Source: an uncultured Lachnospiraceae bacterium
GTDB lineage: Bacteria > Bacillota > Clostridia > Lachnospirales > Lachnospiraceae
NCBI GenBank assembly: GCA_951802115.1
Contig: CATOPL010000005.1
Span: 109,876 to 173,875 of the forward strand
Direction of reading: 5' to 3'
DNA length: 64,000 nucleotides
The notes under the pieces are model-generated. The model was not told the origin of the DNA. It did no database searches and was given only the letters and a program-made list of their open reading frames with translations. Below are positions 38,015-48,736 of this stretch, piece after piece (the first letter of the stretch is position 1; the number at the start of each line of letters is the position of its first letter). The translations under genes were made by a program, and so were the position numbers.

Positions 38015-39436
38015 TTAATTTTCAAAAGCTTTTTCAACAAGATCCAGAAAGCATGTTTCAAACACATTCATGGCAAAATATTTCTCGTATATCTTTCTTG
38101 ACCGTCCACCGATTTCCTGAAGCTTTTCCCTGTGTTCAATACACCAGAGAAGCCTTTCTGCCAGCTGTTCTGCGTTGCCGCTTTCAAAAAGGAAGCCGTC
38201 TGTTCCGTTCCGGATATATGACGATGTTCCGGCCGCATCCGAAACGATACAGGGAACGCTGTTCATCATGGCTTCTGCCGCCACGGTCGGCATCGGATCC
38301 TCTCTCGAGGGGCAAACCAGTACATCCGAGCAGCGCAGGCTGTCCATAATTTTCTGACGGTCCATGACACCGGCGATCCGGACCTCCGGCATCGCTTTTG
38401 TTTCCTGCCGCAGCTGCTGCGCCATAGCGGAACGATCCTGACCGATAAAACAGAACTCTGATTTCTCCTGTGCTTTCTTCGGAAGCTGCTTTATGGCCTT
38501 TATCAGAATATCCTGTCCCTTTCTCTTTTCTATATACCCTATGGTTACAAAGCGTACCTTATCAGACTTCCCGGAATACACCATACCTGTTGGTGTTCGC
38601 AGTTCTTCATCTTCTACGCCATACAACAGATCTTTTACCGGCAAATCCGGAAGATACACCTGCATGGCTTCTCTGGGAACCGGTCCTACAGAAACCGGAT
38701 AAAGATTCCTCCTGTCAAGGTTTAAAAGCAAATTCCGATTGACTCCTTCATAGAAAAAAGCCGAGTCATGCAGCCACCAGATTACCGGTATTCCAGTGTC
38801 CCGATCCGAGAGAAATACATGAAAATGAATGGTATTGCAGACAAGAAGAGAAAAAGAACCTGCCCACTTTGTCTCACTCATGGTAGCAATCTGGAGATTG
38901 TTATCAATGATCACCGGAATGTTCTCAGACAGCAGCAACTCCCGCAGAGGTCCATCCAGCATGGAAGCATATACAACCTCAAAACCATACTTTTTAAGTA
39001 TTCTGGCTCCATGATACAGTGCAATAGCAGGTCCGCCAAGTGTCAGGTCCTGCGACAGCAGCAGCACTTTTCTTTTCAATGGAACAGGGGATTGTATAAT
39101 CTCTTCGGCTTTTTTGTAATACCGGACCGGTTTCCTGAGCTTCTCCCTGCCCAGAAGTCTGTGCAAATCAAAAAAATGATAGATCTTCTCTTCAGGTACA
39201 CCCAGCGTTTCCAGCTGCTGTCTCATCTCTTTTACATAGAAACTGAGCATCACAACTGCATCAAAAGGCAAGCGGACTCCCTCCTGCGGCGTAAGCACCG
39301 GGATCCCATCCACACAGCAGTTCTGCTTTGCGGGAGAATTGTCCAGAAGAGCCAGAACGTTTTTCTTTGGAAACCATTTCTTATAACGTTCATAGTAATC
39401 CCCGGTTCCGAAGAGTATATATTTCATTTCTTTCAT
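38015..39436 (-). CDS. N-terminal Rossmann-like module + GT4-family glycosyltransferase
   Basis: KYILFGTGDYYERY...; GGPAIALYHGARILKKYG, GYIEKRKGQDILIKA, CPSREDPMPTVAAEAMMNSVPCIVSDAAGTSSYI. Confidence 0.88.
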   Translation of the reverse strand: MKEMKYILFGTGDYYERYKKWFPKKNVLALLDNSPAKQNCCVDGIPVLTPQEGVRLPFDAVVMLSFYVKEMRQQLETLGVPEEKIYHFFDLHRLLGREKLRKPVRYYKKAEEIIQSPVPLKRKVLLLSQDLTLGGPAIALYHGARILKKYGFEVVYASMLDGPLRELLLSENIPVIIDNNLQIATMSETKWAGSFSLLVCNTIHFHVFLSDRDTGIPVIWWLHDSAFFYEGVNRNLLLNLDRRNLYPVSVGPVPREAMQVYLPDLPVKDLLYGVEDEELRTPTGMVYSGKSDKVRFVTIGYIEKRKGQDILIKAIKQLPKKAQEKSEFCFIGQDRSAMAQQLRQETKAMPEVRIAGVMDRQKIMDSLRCSDVLVCPSREDPMPTVAAEAMMNSVPCIVSDAAGTSSYIRNGTDGFLFESGNAEQLAERLLWCIEHREKLQEIGGRSRKIYEKYFAMNVFETCFLDLVEKAFEN

Positions 39437-39437
39437 A

Positions 39438-40478
39438 TTATCCCTCTGTCAAAGCATATAACACCGTGTCATACCAGGAAAATGAATAATGGCGCAGATA
39501 AAATCTGTATCCGGGATTATACGCATGAATCAGTGACGGTATGGCCCACAGATCTTCTTTTTTATGATAAATACTGACTGCAAGTCTTGGACTTTGTTGC
39601 TGAATCATGCGTTTTGCTCCTTTTAGTACTTCCAGCTCAGCGCCTTCAACGTCCAGTTTGATATAAGTTACCTTCTGATCCAGCAGAAGATGGTCAATCG
39701 TGTCCGCTTCCACACAGACATTGCCCCCCACGCCAATTTCTTCAGACACCGAAGACGAAAAACCTCCGCTTCCCGACAATGACAAGGTTTTCTTTTCTGA
39801 CCACAGAGCTTTAGGTATAATCTGATAATTTTCAAAACCGTACAGGTTTTTTCGAACAGACGCTATATTGTTTTTATCCATTTCAAAGCAGTAAGCGTAT
39901 CCATTTCCCTTTGTCCACCTGAAAAAAGTCTTGGTGGTAAATCCGTCGAAACAGCCACCATCCACAAAAACCTCTTTTTCACCAACCGGAAGCAGCTTTT
40001 CCAAGTCAAAATATGCGCCGCCTTCTGTAAGCAGATGAATCACATCGCCTGCCCGAATGATTCTGTCCTCCGGGATTCCTGCCCGCAGCAGCTGTCTGTG
40101 CATACTGACAAGATGCTTATAAGAAGAGACAGCTACAAACTCCATCTGATATTCTTTTATAAATTCCTCAAAACTGATAATCGGAATCGGAAAGTGCTTT
40201 CCCTGCGGACTGGTGTCGATGCAGGCCTTCCAGTTCACAACGTCATGCGTCTCTTCCCACAAAATCTTTCCCCAGATTCCGGCTCCGAAGATCAATAACG
40301 GACCCTGCACTGACTTTTTTTCCAGATCTTTTCGGAATTCTATCCACTCCCGACGGTTCCTCACTGTAAAGTCCACCATTTCCTGCAGAAAAGATTCATC
40401 ACCTGTAAGACTGTAGTTTTTTCTGCTTTGATAGATTCTCCTGGACTGTTCATCTCCGAGAAGATTATATAGATCCAT
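39438..40478 (-). CDS. Rossmann-like module + FkbM-family methyltransferase
   Basis: PLLIFGAGIWGKIL..., then FVDGGCFDGFTTKTF, YIKLDVEGAELEVLKGAK. Confidence 0.88.
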   Translation of the reverse strand: MDLYNLLGDEQSRRIYQSRKNYSLTGDESFLQEMVDFTVRNRREWIEFRKDLEKKSVQGPLLIFGAGIWGKILWEETHDVVNWKACIDTSPQGKHFPIPIISFEEFIKEYQMEFVAVSSYKHLVSMHRQLLRAGIPEDRIIRAGDVIHLLTEGGAYFDLEKLLPVGEKEVFVDGGCFDGFTTKTFFRWTKGNGYAYCFEMDKNNIASVRKNLYGFENYQIIPKALWSEKKTLSLSGSGGFSSSVSEEIGVGGNVCVEADTIDHLLLDQKVTYIKLDVEGAELEVLKGAKRMIQQQSPRLAVSIYHKKEDLWAIPSLIHAYNPGYRFYLRHYSFSWYDTVLYALTEG

Positions 40479-40495
40479 GTTGGGTCCTCTTCCTT

Positions 40496-41548
40496 CTAAC
40501 AACTGCTCTCCGTAGAAAAAGAATAACCTCTTTGTTTTTTCTCCACAACTACCATGGAGTCATAATAATGACAGGCTTTTACAATTTCTGCAACAGCTGG
40601 TATATTCTTTTTTTCTTCCAGATTAACAAACTGACTGTTTACATAATCCACAAAATTTTTACTGTACTCAATAAATGTGCCGCTTTGCCTGTATCCCCCT
40701 CCATATCTGGCAGAATACGAACTGTGACAGTCCTCGCAAATATATACGCCTCCGTCATTTAACCGCGGAAACAATGTTTCAAATGTTATAATCTGATGAT
40801 CCATCATGTGACTTCCATCATCCAGTACAATATCAAACGGCCCCCACTCAGCCTCTACCTGACTTAGAAAATCGCTGTCTCCCTGAGAGCCTATACAAAC
40901 ATGTACATTTTCTTCTTCAAAAGCCTTACAGTTTTCTTCGATATCGATTCCCACAATAATTGCCTGCTTACCAAAATAATCCTTCCACATCTGCAAGGAA
41001 CCGCCTTTGCAAACACCTATTTCAAGTATTTTTACATCACTGCCTATATATTTTTGAAAAAAAGTATGATAAATATCAAAATAATGCCACCATTTACTGA
41101 CAATTCTATGGCTGTGTTTAAAATAAAACTCTTCCAGCCTGTTTTGAGGCAGAATTTTATCCGGCACCAACTCACCGATTTCATAGCACCTGTTATAATC
41201 GCAATCCAGACGGACACTTCCAAGATTGGAATCTGCCGGAACGATCAGATCCATAAAATTGAGAATTTTATCGGAATGAATGCCATACTCCTGCACCAGC
41301 TGTTCTTTTATCTGGTGAAAAGTATATGGTGTAACGACAATCCGGTTCCACTCTCTGCTGCTTATCACATTTGGAGATTCTACGGTATATACCTGTTCAA
41401 ACTTATCCCCCCATTTCGCAGCATTATTGTCTACAACACCCACAATCTCCAACCATTTTGCAACTGGACTGTACCGCAAAAATCTTTTCGCATTTTCTCC
41501 CGCGCCAAACAACACGATTTTCATCCGATTTTTATGGATATTTTCCAT
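40496..41548 (-). CDS. N-terminal Rossmann-like module + class I SAM methyltransferase
   Basis: MKIVLFGAGENAKRFL..., then VKILEIGVCKGGSLQMWKDYFG, IVLDDGSHMMDHQIITFETLFP. Confidence 0.82.
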   Translation of the reverse strand: MENIHKNRMKIVLFGAGENAKRFLRYSPVAKWLEIVGVVDNNAAKWGDKFEQVYTVESPNVISSREWNRIVVTPYTFHQIKEQLVQEYGIHSDKILNFMDLIVPADSNLGSVRLDCDYNRCYEIGELVPDKILPQNRLEEFYFKHSHRIVSKWWHYFDIYHTFFQKYIGSDVKILEIGVCKGGSLQMWKDYFGKQAIIVGIDIEENCKAFEEENVHVCIGSQGDSDFLSQVEAEWGPFDIVLDDGSHMMDHQIITFETLFPRLNDGGVYICEDCHSSYSARYGGGYRQSGTFIEYSKNFVDYVNSQFVNLEEKKNIPAVAEIVKACHYYDSMVVVEKKQRGYSFSTESSC

Positions 41549-41637
41549 CTGTCTTATCCTCCCTGACATTCATATAATGTGATTGTTTTATAATATTATT
41601 TATATATTCTCTTCCGCTCATACCGCTCAGAACGATA

Positions 41638-43188
41638 TCAAGATTCGTTTCTCATCATCGCATCTATAATCTCTTCCAGGCTGAAAATGCGAAAAGCATG
41701 ACGACTTTGAAGTTCTTCAGAAATAGAAACATTATCATACGCTGTTATAACAACGGCATCCGTTTCCGGAAATGCTTCTTCTGGATGATATACTTTGAAA
41801 TCACTTCCAAACTGTCCCGCATATCTGTCTATACCAAAAAGAACATTCAAATCTTCTTTCCTGAGCTGAATCAACAAATGTTTTCCCAAAGCCGCCATTC
41901 CATAAATTGCAATATTTTCAATTCCCTTTTCTTTGAAAAAAGCAGAGAAATCGCATCTTTCTTCCTGCTCCAGAAATAACCATTTATCCAGCAAATTAAA
42001 TAATTGTTTAAATTTTTTTACATTATAATTCAGTTGATCCAGTTCTTTTTTTATAATCCCGTTATCATTTCTTTCCACAAAATGCTGATGGACTTTCTCC
42101 ATATTCATCTTAGCATTCTTGACTGCTTCAAGGTATCCATAGCCACAGGTTTCATCAGGTTCCAGATACATTCCTTCCCCCCATTCATTCCATGCGTTAA
42201 TAAATACAAATTCATTATTATATTGAATACTTTTATTAAGTAAGTCTGATAAGAACTGCTGAAACAAACAAGGGGAGTCATGAATCAGGCATTCTCCCAT
42301 CCTTCCTCTTCGCGGCGTATCATCGTATCCGGAAACCGCACAAAAATAAGTTTTACAGCCAAAAACAGGAGGTGTATTAAGAATGTTCTCCCAAATATCT
42401 CCATATTCATAACATCTTACCCCGTGATTGATTGTGGAACCGCCATCTTCATTCACCTTATTCATACTGTTTCTTGGCTCATAAATAATAGCCGCATCAA
42501 GACAGTCGTTAGCAGTATTTAAATGAGCTCCTATCAAATAAAGATCCGGAAATCCAGCGTTCTTCGCCAGTCTTCTCCAACATTCCGTCATTTCCCATAG
42601 ATATTTCATATCTTCCGGACTGTAAAAAATAAATATAGGTTTTCCATCTATCTTGATATATCGGTCATCTTCAAAAAACGGTAGGAGGTATTCAAAATGT
42701 TTTACCCAGTCATCATAGATACCATAAGATTGTTCTACAAGGACGCCTCTGTCTCCATCTGCTTCCGAACTTTCATATTTTTCCGCCCACACGTTGCCGC
42801 TGATTCTGCTCCAGGATCGAATCCAGGATTCACTGGCCCAGTTAAAACAAAACGGCATATGAATATCTTTCCATTTAAGAAGATTTTCTGCCGGAAGCTC
42901 CAACTCCAGTTTCCCGTTTTTAAAATAATAATGGTAAAAACAAAATCCATCAATGCCATACTGTTGTGCTAATTGTGCCTGTCTTACCATTGTTTCTTTC
43001 TGACTTAAATCATAATAATGATGGTCAAGCGGAACCCGAGGTTCCTGATGTTGCGGAAAATATGACTCTGCGGTCCTTACCGGCTGCCAGTCTGTAAATC
43101 CTTTTCCCCACCATCGATTATTATCCGGCGTCTCATGAAACTGAGGCAAATATATTGCCAGTACTTTGGGTCCCGTAACTTCATTCAT
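41638..43188 (-). CDS. WbsX/GH99-like protein + C-terminal Rossmann-like module (copy 1)
   Basis: VLAIYLPQFHETPDNNRWWGKGFTDWQPV, FCFNWASESWIRSW, FINAWNEWGEGMYLEPD; C-terminal ENIAIYGMAALGKHLL. Confidence 0.88.
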   Translation of the reverse strand: MNEVTGPKVLAIYLPQFHETPDNNRWWGKGFTDWQPVRTAESYFPQHQEPRVPLDHHYYDLSQKETMVRQAQLAQQYGIDGFCFYHYYFKNGKLELELPAENLLKWKDIHMPFCFNWASESWIRSWSRISGNVWAEKYESSEADGDRGVLVEQSYGIYDDWVKHFEYLLPFFEDDRYIKIDGKPIFIFYSPEDMKYLWEMTECWRRLAKNAGFPDLYLIGAHLNTANDCLDAAIIYEPRNSMNKVNEDGGSTINHGVRCYEYGDIWENILNTPPVFGCKTYFCAVSGYDDTPRRGRMGECLIHDSPCLFQQFLSDLLNKSIQYNNEFVFINAWNEWGEGMYLEPDETCGYGYLEAVKNAKMNMEKVHQHFVERNDNGIIKKELDQLNYNVKKFKQLFNLLDKWLFLEQEERCDFSAFFKEKGIENIAIYGMAALGKHLLIQLRKEDLNVLFGIDRYAGQFGSDFKVYHPEEAFPETDAVVITAYDNVSISEELQSRHAFRIFSLEEIIDAMMRNES

Positions 43189-44272
43189 TTTTTTTCACCA
43201 CTGCATATACAATTAATGGATAACATTTATCCTCAAACATAAAATCTTCTTGCTTCAAATCTTCACAGCATACTCCACTGATATGCGCTGTCACGGTCTT
43301 TGCATTACCAGAACTCCCGCTCTCTATTACCTCAAGCTCGTGTTCTGTTTCAAACATTCTCACCAGAGACGCCACATTAAAGTTAAAATAACATCCATAG
43401 TCCTCCATACATCTTCTGGAATTTTGTGAAATTCCGGAACATGTAATCAATGCCGTGCCGCCTTTTTTCAGAAGACGACCAATCTGATGTGCTGCATTTT
43501 TCAAATCAAAAATATACATCAATGTCTGTGTCAAAATAACGCAGTCTGCAATCTCTTCCTGAATACCCTCTCCGGTTTCCAGATTGCCATTAAATGTTAC
43601 TCTGCTGTCTCTGGAATTCACATCCATGATAATAGAGCGATGTACTCTGTCCCGTCCAAACTGTTTTGTATAACTATTGTCTTCTATCTCCAGGACATCA
43701 CCATATATATACGCTTCATGTTCATGCAAAAACTTTTCAATATAATATCGGTCAATCGGGGTCCCCCGTTCAGTCCCAAACTGCCTGCTTACAGGTTCTG
43801 TATCCATTTTTGCAACCGCCTGAATCAGAGGATAATAATCCCGATAAACTTCTCTTAAAAAATCTCTCCATGTTTTTTCATCTGTAATTTCAACATTTTC
43901 ACCATTCTTTTTTTTACAAATAAAATACTCTTTTTCAAATTCTATCTTTTCAACCATATTGCACAGTTCCGCATCATTTTCAAAATACGGTTTCTCCATA
44001 TATGGAAACACGATTCTTTCCGGCTTAATTCCCATATGTATTAGCTGTTTCCACATACTGATAAAATGAACAGACATAAGAAGAACCGGAGTCTTTTCAT
44101 CGATGTTTTGATCCATCGGGTTCAAGATTTTGATAGCTGTATTCTCATAAAACATACTGGAACCAGGTGTTACCTTGTTATCAAGAAAATATTTGATATG
44201 ATAGTTTTTTTCTATCTGATTTTTTTTATGCTGAAAATATGCACCTGTTCCAAATACAATAATATCCTTCAT
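43181..44272 (-). CDS. N-terminal Rossmann-like module + SAM methyltransferase-like domain
   Basis: MKDIIVFGTGAYFQHK..., then VLEIEDNSYTKQFG...ADCVILTQTLMYIFDLKNAAHQIGRLLKKGGTALITCSG. Confidence 0.8.
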   Translation of the reverse strand: MKDIIVFGTGAYFQHKKNQIEKNYHIKYFLDNKVTPGSSMFYENTAIKILNPMDQNIDEKTPVLLMSVHFISMWKQLIHMGIKPERIVFPYMEKPYFENDAELCNMVEKIEFEKEYFICKKKNGENVEITDEKTWRDFLREVYRDYYPLIQAVAKMDTEPVSRQFGTERGTPIDRYYIEKFLHEHEAYIYGDVLEIEDNSYTKQFGRDRVHRSIIMDVNSRDSRVTFNGNLETGEGIQEEIADCVILTQTLMYIFDLKNAAHQIGRLLKKGGTALITCSGISQNSRRCMEDYGCYFNFNVASLVRMFETEHELEVIESGSSGNAKTVTAHISGVCCEDLKQEDFMFEDKCYPLIVYAVVKKNE

Positions 44273-44290
44273 CCTGACCTCCATCATCTG

Positions 44291-45361
44291 TCAATCTTCA
44301 TTCATCTCCAGCAATTTTCTAAAAGAAATTACATTATGAAAATCCATCTGTAAAAGCTCTGCTTCTATGTCATCAAAATAGTAAACTGCTGTCACAACTA
44401 CAGCATCGACCCTGGGAAGACCTTTTTGAGGAACATAAACCGGAAGATCTTCCCTCTCGGTCTGTTTCACTTTTTTATCCAGTATATACTCTACTTGTAT
44501 GTCTGTATTCAAAAGTTCTTTGCACAATAACTTCCCCAATTCCGCATAACCATACACTGCTATTCTTTGATATCCACATCTTTTTAAAAACTGCACTGTA
44601 CTTTTACCGCTAATTTCCAGTTCCATCCATCGGGTCAGGACCCAGTAAAATAATGTGCTTTTCTGCAATTTCTGTTCTATCTCTATAGAAGCATCTTCTA
44701 AATATGTTTCATCGGCAACATATGTATATGCTTCCACATATCGCCCCGGCATCCTGTTCTGAATCGCACGGTACTCCGCCATGCACCTTGCCAGCTGATC
44801 ATATGGCAGATTTTTCAGCTGAGAATTATGATATTGTATCAGTTTTTTCTTACTTTCCATGACATCTGTAATGTCTAAAATATGTGTAACAACACGTAAT
44901 GGAGAATGCACTTCATACAAATACACTTCCACAGTCTGAAGGTTTTGTTTTCGAAGGGCATAAAATACACTGATACATGCCGCTGTATGATCGGCATGTC
45001 CGTCATGAATACCTGTCACAAATATTTTTGTAAATGCAGAAAGATCCATATGATTCAAACAGTCTGTATGTTTCATCAATGTTCCATCTTCATAACCAAG
45101 CATCCGATAATCTTTTATCCCTGCAGCTTCCATCTCTCCGGCAAGTTCCGCTTCCCGAACAGCCTTCACAAGCTCGGGCCTTTCATCTCCCTGTCCCTGC
45201 CTTCCATCCGTCAGCACAAGCACTTTACAAATATGGGGATAGTTTGCAAGAATTCCCCCTGCCCCTATACATTCATCATCCGGATGCGGTGCAACAACCA
45301 AAATCCTGTCATTTTCCTTTATATCAAGTATCAGCAAATCAACTGCCCCTTTATAATTCAA
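44291..45361 (-). CDS. PIG-L family deacetylase + C-terminal Rossmann-like module
   Basis: LVVAPHPDDECIGAGGILA, GHADHTAAC; C-terminal YQRIAVYGYAELGKLL. Confidence 0.92.
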   Translation of the reverse strand: MNYKGAVDLLILDIKENDRILVVAPHPDDECIGAGGILANYPHICKVLVLTDGRQGQGDERPELVKAVREAELAGEMEAAGIKDYRMLGYEDGTLMKHTDCLNHMDLSAFTKIFVTGIHDGHADHTAACISVFYALRKQNLQTVEVYLYEVHSPLRVVTHILDITDVMESKKKLIQYHNSQLKNLPYDQLARCMAEYRAIQNRMPGRYVEAYTYVADETYLEDASIEIEQKLQKSTLFYWVLTRWMELEISGKSTVQFLKRCGYQRIAVYGYAELGKLLCKELLNTDIQVEYILDKKVKQTEREDLPVYVPQKGLPRVDAVVVTAVYYFDDIEAELLQMDFHNVISFRKLLEMNED

Positions 45362-46349
45362 AGCTTGATTTTTCCGGTAATATTTCTTCCAACGCCTGGT
45401 TAATTTTCTGTTTTATCAGCGCAAATTTATCCACATTCATTTCGTTCAAACTGATAACAGGATAGGCACATGTTCTGACAGCCTCCGCCGCCTCTTCATA
45501 ATTATCCATATCCACCAAAAACATCTTTCCCTTATATTTATGCGGAACAAAATTCCCGGAACAAATCTGCCAGATTGTAATCAGTCGTTGTGTTACGTCT
45601 GAATAAGAACGAAAACGATTTCTTGATGCTCTGTCAAGGACCTCCGGCTCTTTTTCCCATATTTCTTTCAGTACAGACTTTTTCATGGGCATCGCTTCAT
45701 GAGGATAAACAAACGATTCAAAATGATGCCAGAATTTAAGATTAATATTCTGCTCCAGTCTGTTTCCATACACCGGATGAAACCACTTGTCATAATTTTC
45801 AGCTACAACTGTCTGCTTATTAAAATGCTTATTAATAAGCACCATATTATTCATACAGGCATAGTTCATCTGTAAATCCATTCCTTTGTCTGCTTTCAGA
45901 ATAAAATGGGTCTCCACCGCTTCCTCACATGGAAGATTGTCTTTAAAATAGTATTCTTCCATAACAGGCTGCACTGGAAACAAATCATCGTTGAAAAGTA
46001 TAAAATTTTCTCCCAGCTCTTTAATACGATGATAATTCATTTCAATGACATTGGAATTAAAAGTAGGCAGATATTCCGGCGGTATATAATCTTCATGTCT
46101 GACAATAACCAGTTTTTCACACGAGGTATCCAGCCATTTCGGAATATGCCCCCAGGTAACCAAAAACACTCTATGAATCCAGGGCATATTTTTTTCAATC
46201 CCCCGAAACACATATTGCAGATTATCCCATGATTCATAACGCACATCGGAAACCTTATGTTCTATATCATATTTATCTTTTTCTGCCCTCCATTTGTGAT
46301 CATTCCCATCCACCCATGGAAGTATTAAATCTATTGGTTGGTTTTTCAT
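45351..46349 (-). CDS. Stealth-family sugar-phosphate transferase
   Basis: PIDLILPWVDGNDHKW (CR1), ENFILFNDDLFPVQPV (CR2), FKFWHHFESFVYPHEAMPMKKS-type CR3. Confidence 0.88.
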   Translation of the reverse strand: MKNQPIDLILPWVDGNDHKWRAEKDKYDIEHKVSDVRYESWDNLQYVFRGIEKNMPWIHRVFLVTWGHIPKWLDTSCEKLVIVRHEDYIPPEYLPTFNSNVIEMNYHRIKELGENFILFNDDLFPVQPVMEEYYFKDNLPCEEAVETHFILKADKGMDLQMNYACMNNMVLINKHFNKQTVVAENYDKWFHPVYGNRLEQNINLKFWHHFESFVYPHEAMPMKKSVLKEIWEKEPEVLDRASRNRFRSYSDVTQRLITIWQICSGNFVPHKYKGKMFLVDMDNYEEAAEAVRTCAYPVISLNEMNVDKFALIKQKINQALEEILPEKSSFEL

Positions 46350-46409
46350 AGCCAGCTTCTTTCTTTAGATATGTTCTTTTCCACACGTAAATACCACAAA
46401 TTTTTAATT

Positions 46410-47681
46410 CTAACATTTACTGCATTTTTTATCAAATACAAGAAAAAAATCGTCCATACCATAGTTTTCCAAAGTACCCATCATTTCTTCCTGAAGCGGA
46501 TAATACGTGGTAAGGATAATCCCACATTTTTTTGTTTTTATATCGTCCAAACTATATATTTTAATACCTTCTATACTATCTTTACAATTTGTATCATCTG
46601 TTACCACAAATCCATTCGGTTCAATTTTATTTTCACGCAACAATTTTAAAACAGCAAGTCCGCATTTTCCTGCGCCATACAAAAAAAATATACGATGCGC
46701 TTTAGCATAATTTAAAATAGCTTTTGTTTGTATATGCAGCATACGTATTTGATTAATATTATCCACTCCCATACGTTCAGAAAGTTCAGAAAACATCATC
46801 CTTACATTATCCTGTAGAAAAAGCAGCTGCCATGCTGCATATTTCTCTGTCATAACTGTACCCGCCTCATACCCGGCATCCTGTGCAATATAACTAAAAA
46901 TGCGTTCAACTGCATGACTGATTGTAGAATCAAGCGGCATCGGTTCAGGGGAAAAATCCTCATATTTCCATCCTATATTGAACAGCTTTATCAGTACCTC
47001 TTTCCTTGCCCAAAAAACACTTCCAAGTGCAATCGGCGGTTTTTCTTTTCTAATATCTGCTGTCAAATACATTTTATCTGCTAATTTCCGACAATTATTA
47101 TAATTTTCATCCCAGGAATAATGAAACCATTCCATTTTATTTTCACCAATTGGTTCCGGAGGAAAAAGTATACCCAATTCCGGACAAGTTTCAAATATAT
47201 TTAATACATTATATACATAATGAGAACTGGCAATCATATTCCCCCACAAATTTTCATTCCACTTATCTACATCTGTCTTATCCCTTGGCCCATGTTCCTT
47301 TTTATCATGAATAAAACATATTGTCTTATATTTATCCAAATAAGGTTGAAACGCAACCAATAAAGCGCTCACATCCCTCCCTCGATTTTCTTTATTTAAA
47401 TATATAATATTTTTATTCTTATTATTTAAGTATTTTTTTGCCTCCAATAAAGTTTCTTCTTTCGATGAAAAAATGTATAAAACAATATCTTCTGGCAGAC
47501 GATCTAAATATTGACAATAACATTTTACCTTTTCTGTATAAAACAGATTAACAACAACTGCGGCTGACTGTAATTTTTTATGTGACGGAACAGTCAGGGA
47601 ATGTTCCGTGGAAAGCACAAATTGCAACTGCTTCTCTTTTCTGATATCATATACATTTTTCACAAAACTATCTCCACCCAA
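46410..47681 (-). CDS. RgpF-like rhamnan-synthesis-type glycosyltransferase + C-terminal Rossmann-like module
   Basis: KENRGRDVSALLVAFQPYLDKYKTICFIHDKK, W...HYSWDENY; C-terminal HRIFFLYGAGKCGLAVL. Confidence 0.85.
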   Translation of the reverse strand: MGGDSFVKNVYDIRKEKQLQFVLSTEHSLTVPSHKKLQSAAVVVNLFYTEKVKCYCQYLDRLPEDIVLYIFSSKEETLLEAKKYLNNKNKNIIYLNKENRGRDVSALLVAFQPYLDKYKTICFIHDKKEHGPRDKTDVDKWNENLWGNMIASSHYVYNVLNIFETCPELGILFPPEPIGENKMEWFHYSWDENYNNCRKLADKMYLTADIRKEKPPIALGSVFWARKEVLIKLFNIGWKYEDFSPEPMPLDSTISHAVERIFSYIAQDAGYEAGTVMTEKYAAWQLLFLQDNVRMMFSELSERMGVDNINQIRMLHIQTKAILNYAKAHRIFFLYGAGKCGLAVLKLLRENKIEPNGFVVTDDTNCKDSIEGIKIYSLDDIKTKKCGIILTTYYPLQEEMMGTLENYGMDDFFLVFDKKCSKC

Positions 47682-47682
47682 A

Positions 47683-48708
47683 TTATAATGAACCCAAATG
47701 TTCCTTTACCAATAACCATCGATTTCTGTTAATATCCAGATCACAAATATCCGGCTGAAACCGATTTCTCCAACATATATAAGGAAAACTTAGTTGATCA
47801 CGGAATGAATAATTTTTTATTTCACTCTCCCATTCACTCATAATTTTTTTAACTATATCATCATTATGAAAACGCACCATACATCCCGTATCATACAAAC
47901 CGAATCTTAAAGGATAACCGCTTTTCATATAATCAGCCACCTGTATAATCATATCTTTATTTTTCCCTTTATTATAAAAAATACATGCTCCGAGCTCGTC
48001 ACATATACATTCCCGTTCAGGATGCGGAAAACATAAAACATTTGACTGTTTTATATAATGTTCAGCATACACCCCCAAATCATCCATAATTTGATACTTC
48101 CCATCCACCCATATGCTCATCTCATAATCCTTAAAATAAAGATGAGGATTTAGTTTAATGTGTCTGGCCAAATGTACATCATCCATAATATTATTCTGAA
48201 TATATTCTATATTCCAAATGCTGGACTTAATATTAGGATTATTGGTTAAACAAACATATGTCAAATCGTCTGCTTTAACCACAGGCTCTTTTAAAATATC
48301 ATAATTGCCCATAATTGCCGTATAAATCACGGTTAATCTTTTATGAAAAAAATCAGATGATTTTAGACTTGAGTGTCCATATCTCTTCCTATAAACATTA
48401 CTTGCGTAAGATAATCTCTCATATTCCGCACACGTATAAATTTTCTGCTGCTGAATATTCAATTCTTCCATTAACTGTCTGCGTATGAATTCCCCATATA
48501 AATTAGATGTAATAACTATTATATCAGGTGAATACGAATGAATTTCTAGAGGAGAAATGATCCTTTTTCCGTCAATGTATTTCCCCCATAACTCTTTATT
48601 ATTATCTGCAAATGCAATATACTCATCTTTAAAAAGTTGAGTATCCGATCGTACCTGCTCCCATTTCTTCCGGGCAAAAGAGCCTGCTCCAAAAAAAATT
48701 ATTTTCAT
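47683..48708 (-). CDS. N-terminal Rossmann-like module + DUF616-type glycosyltransferase-like domain
   Basis: MKIIFFGAGSFARKKW...; YTAIMGNYDILKEPVVKADDLTYVCLTNNP, ARHIKLNPHLYFKDYEMSIWVDGKYQI. Confidence 0.83.
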   Translation of the reverse strand: MKIIFFGAGSFARKKWEQVRSDTQLFKDEYIAFADNNKELWGKYIDGKRIISPLEIHSYSPDIIVITSNLYGEFIRRQLMEELNIQQQKIYTCAEYERLSYASNVYRKRYGHSSLKSSDFFHKRLTVIYTAIMGNYDILKEPVVKADDLTYVCLTNNPNIKSSIWNIEYIQNNIMDDVHLARHIKLNPHLYFKDYEMSIWVDGKYQIMDDLGVYAEHYIKQSNVLCFPHPERECICDELGACIFYNKGKNKDMIIQVADYMKSGYPLRFGLYDTGCMVRFHNDDIVKKIMSEWESEIKNYSFRDQLSFPYICWRNRFQPDICDLDINRNRWLLVKEHLGSL

Positions 48709-48736
48709 ATATTAATCCTGTTTAAATTTATCTTTG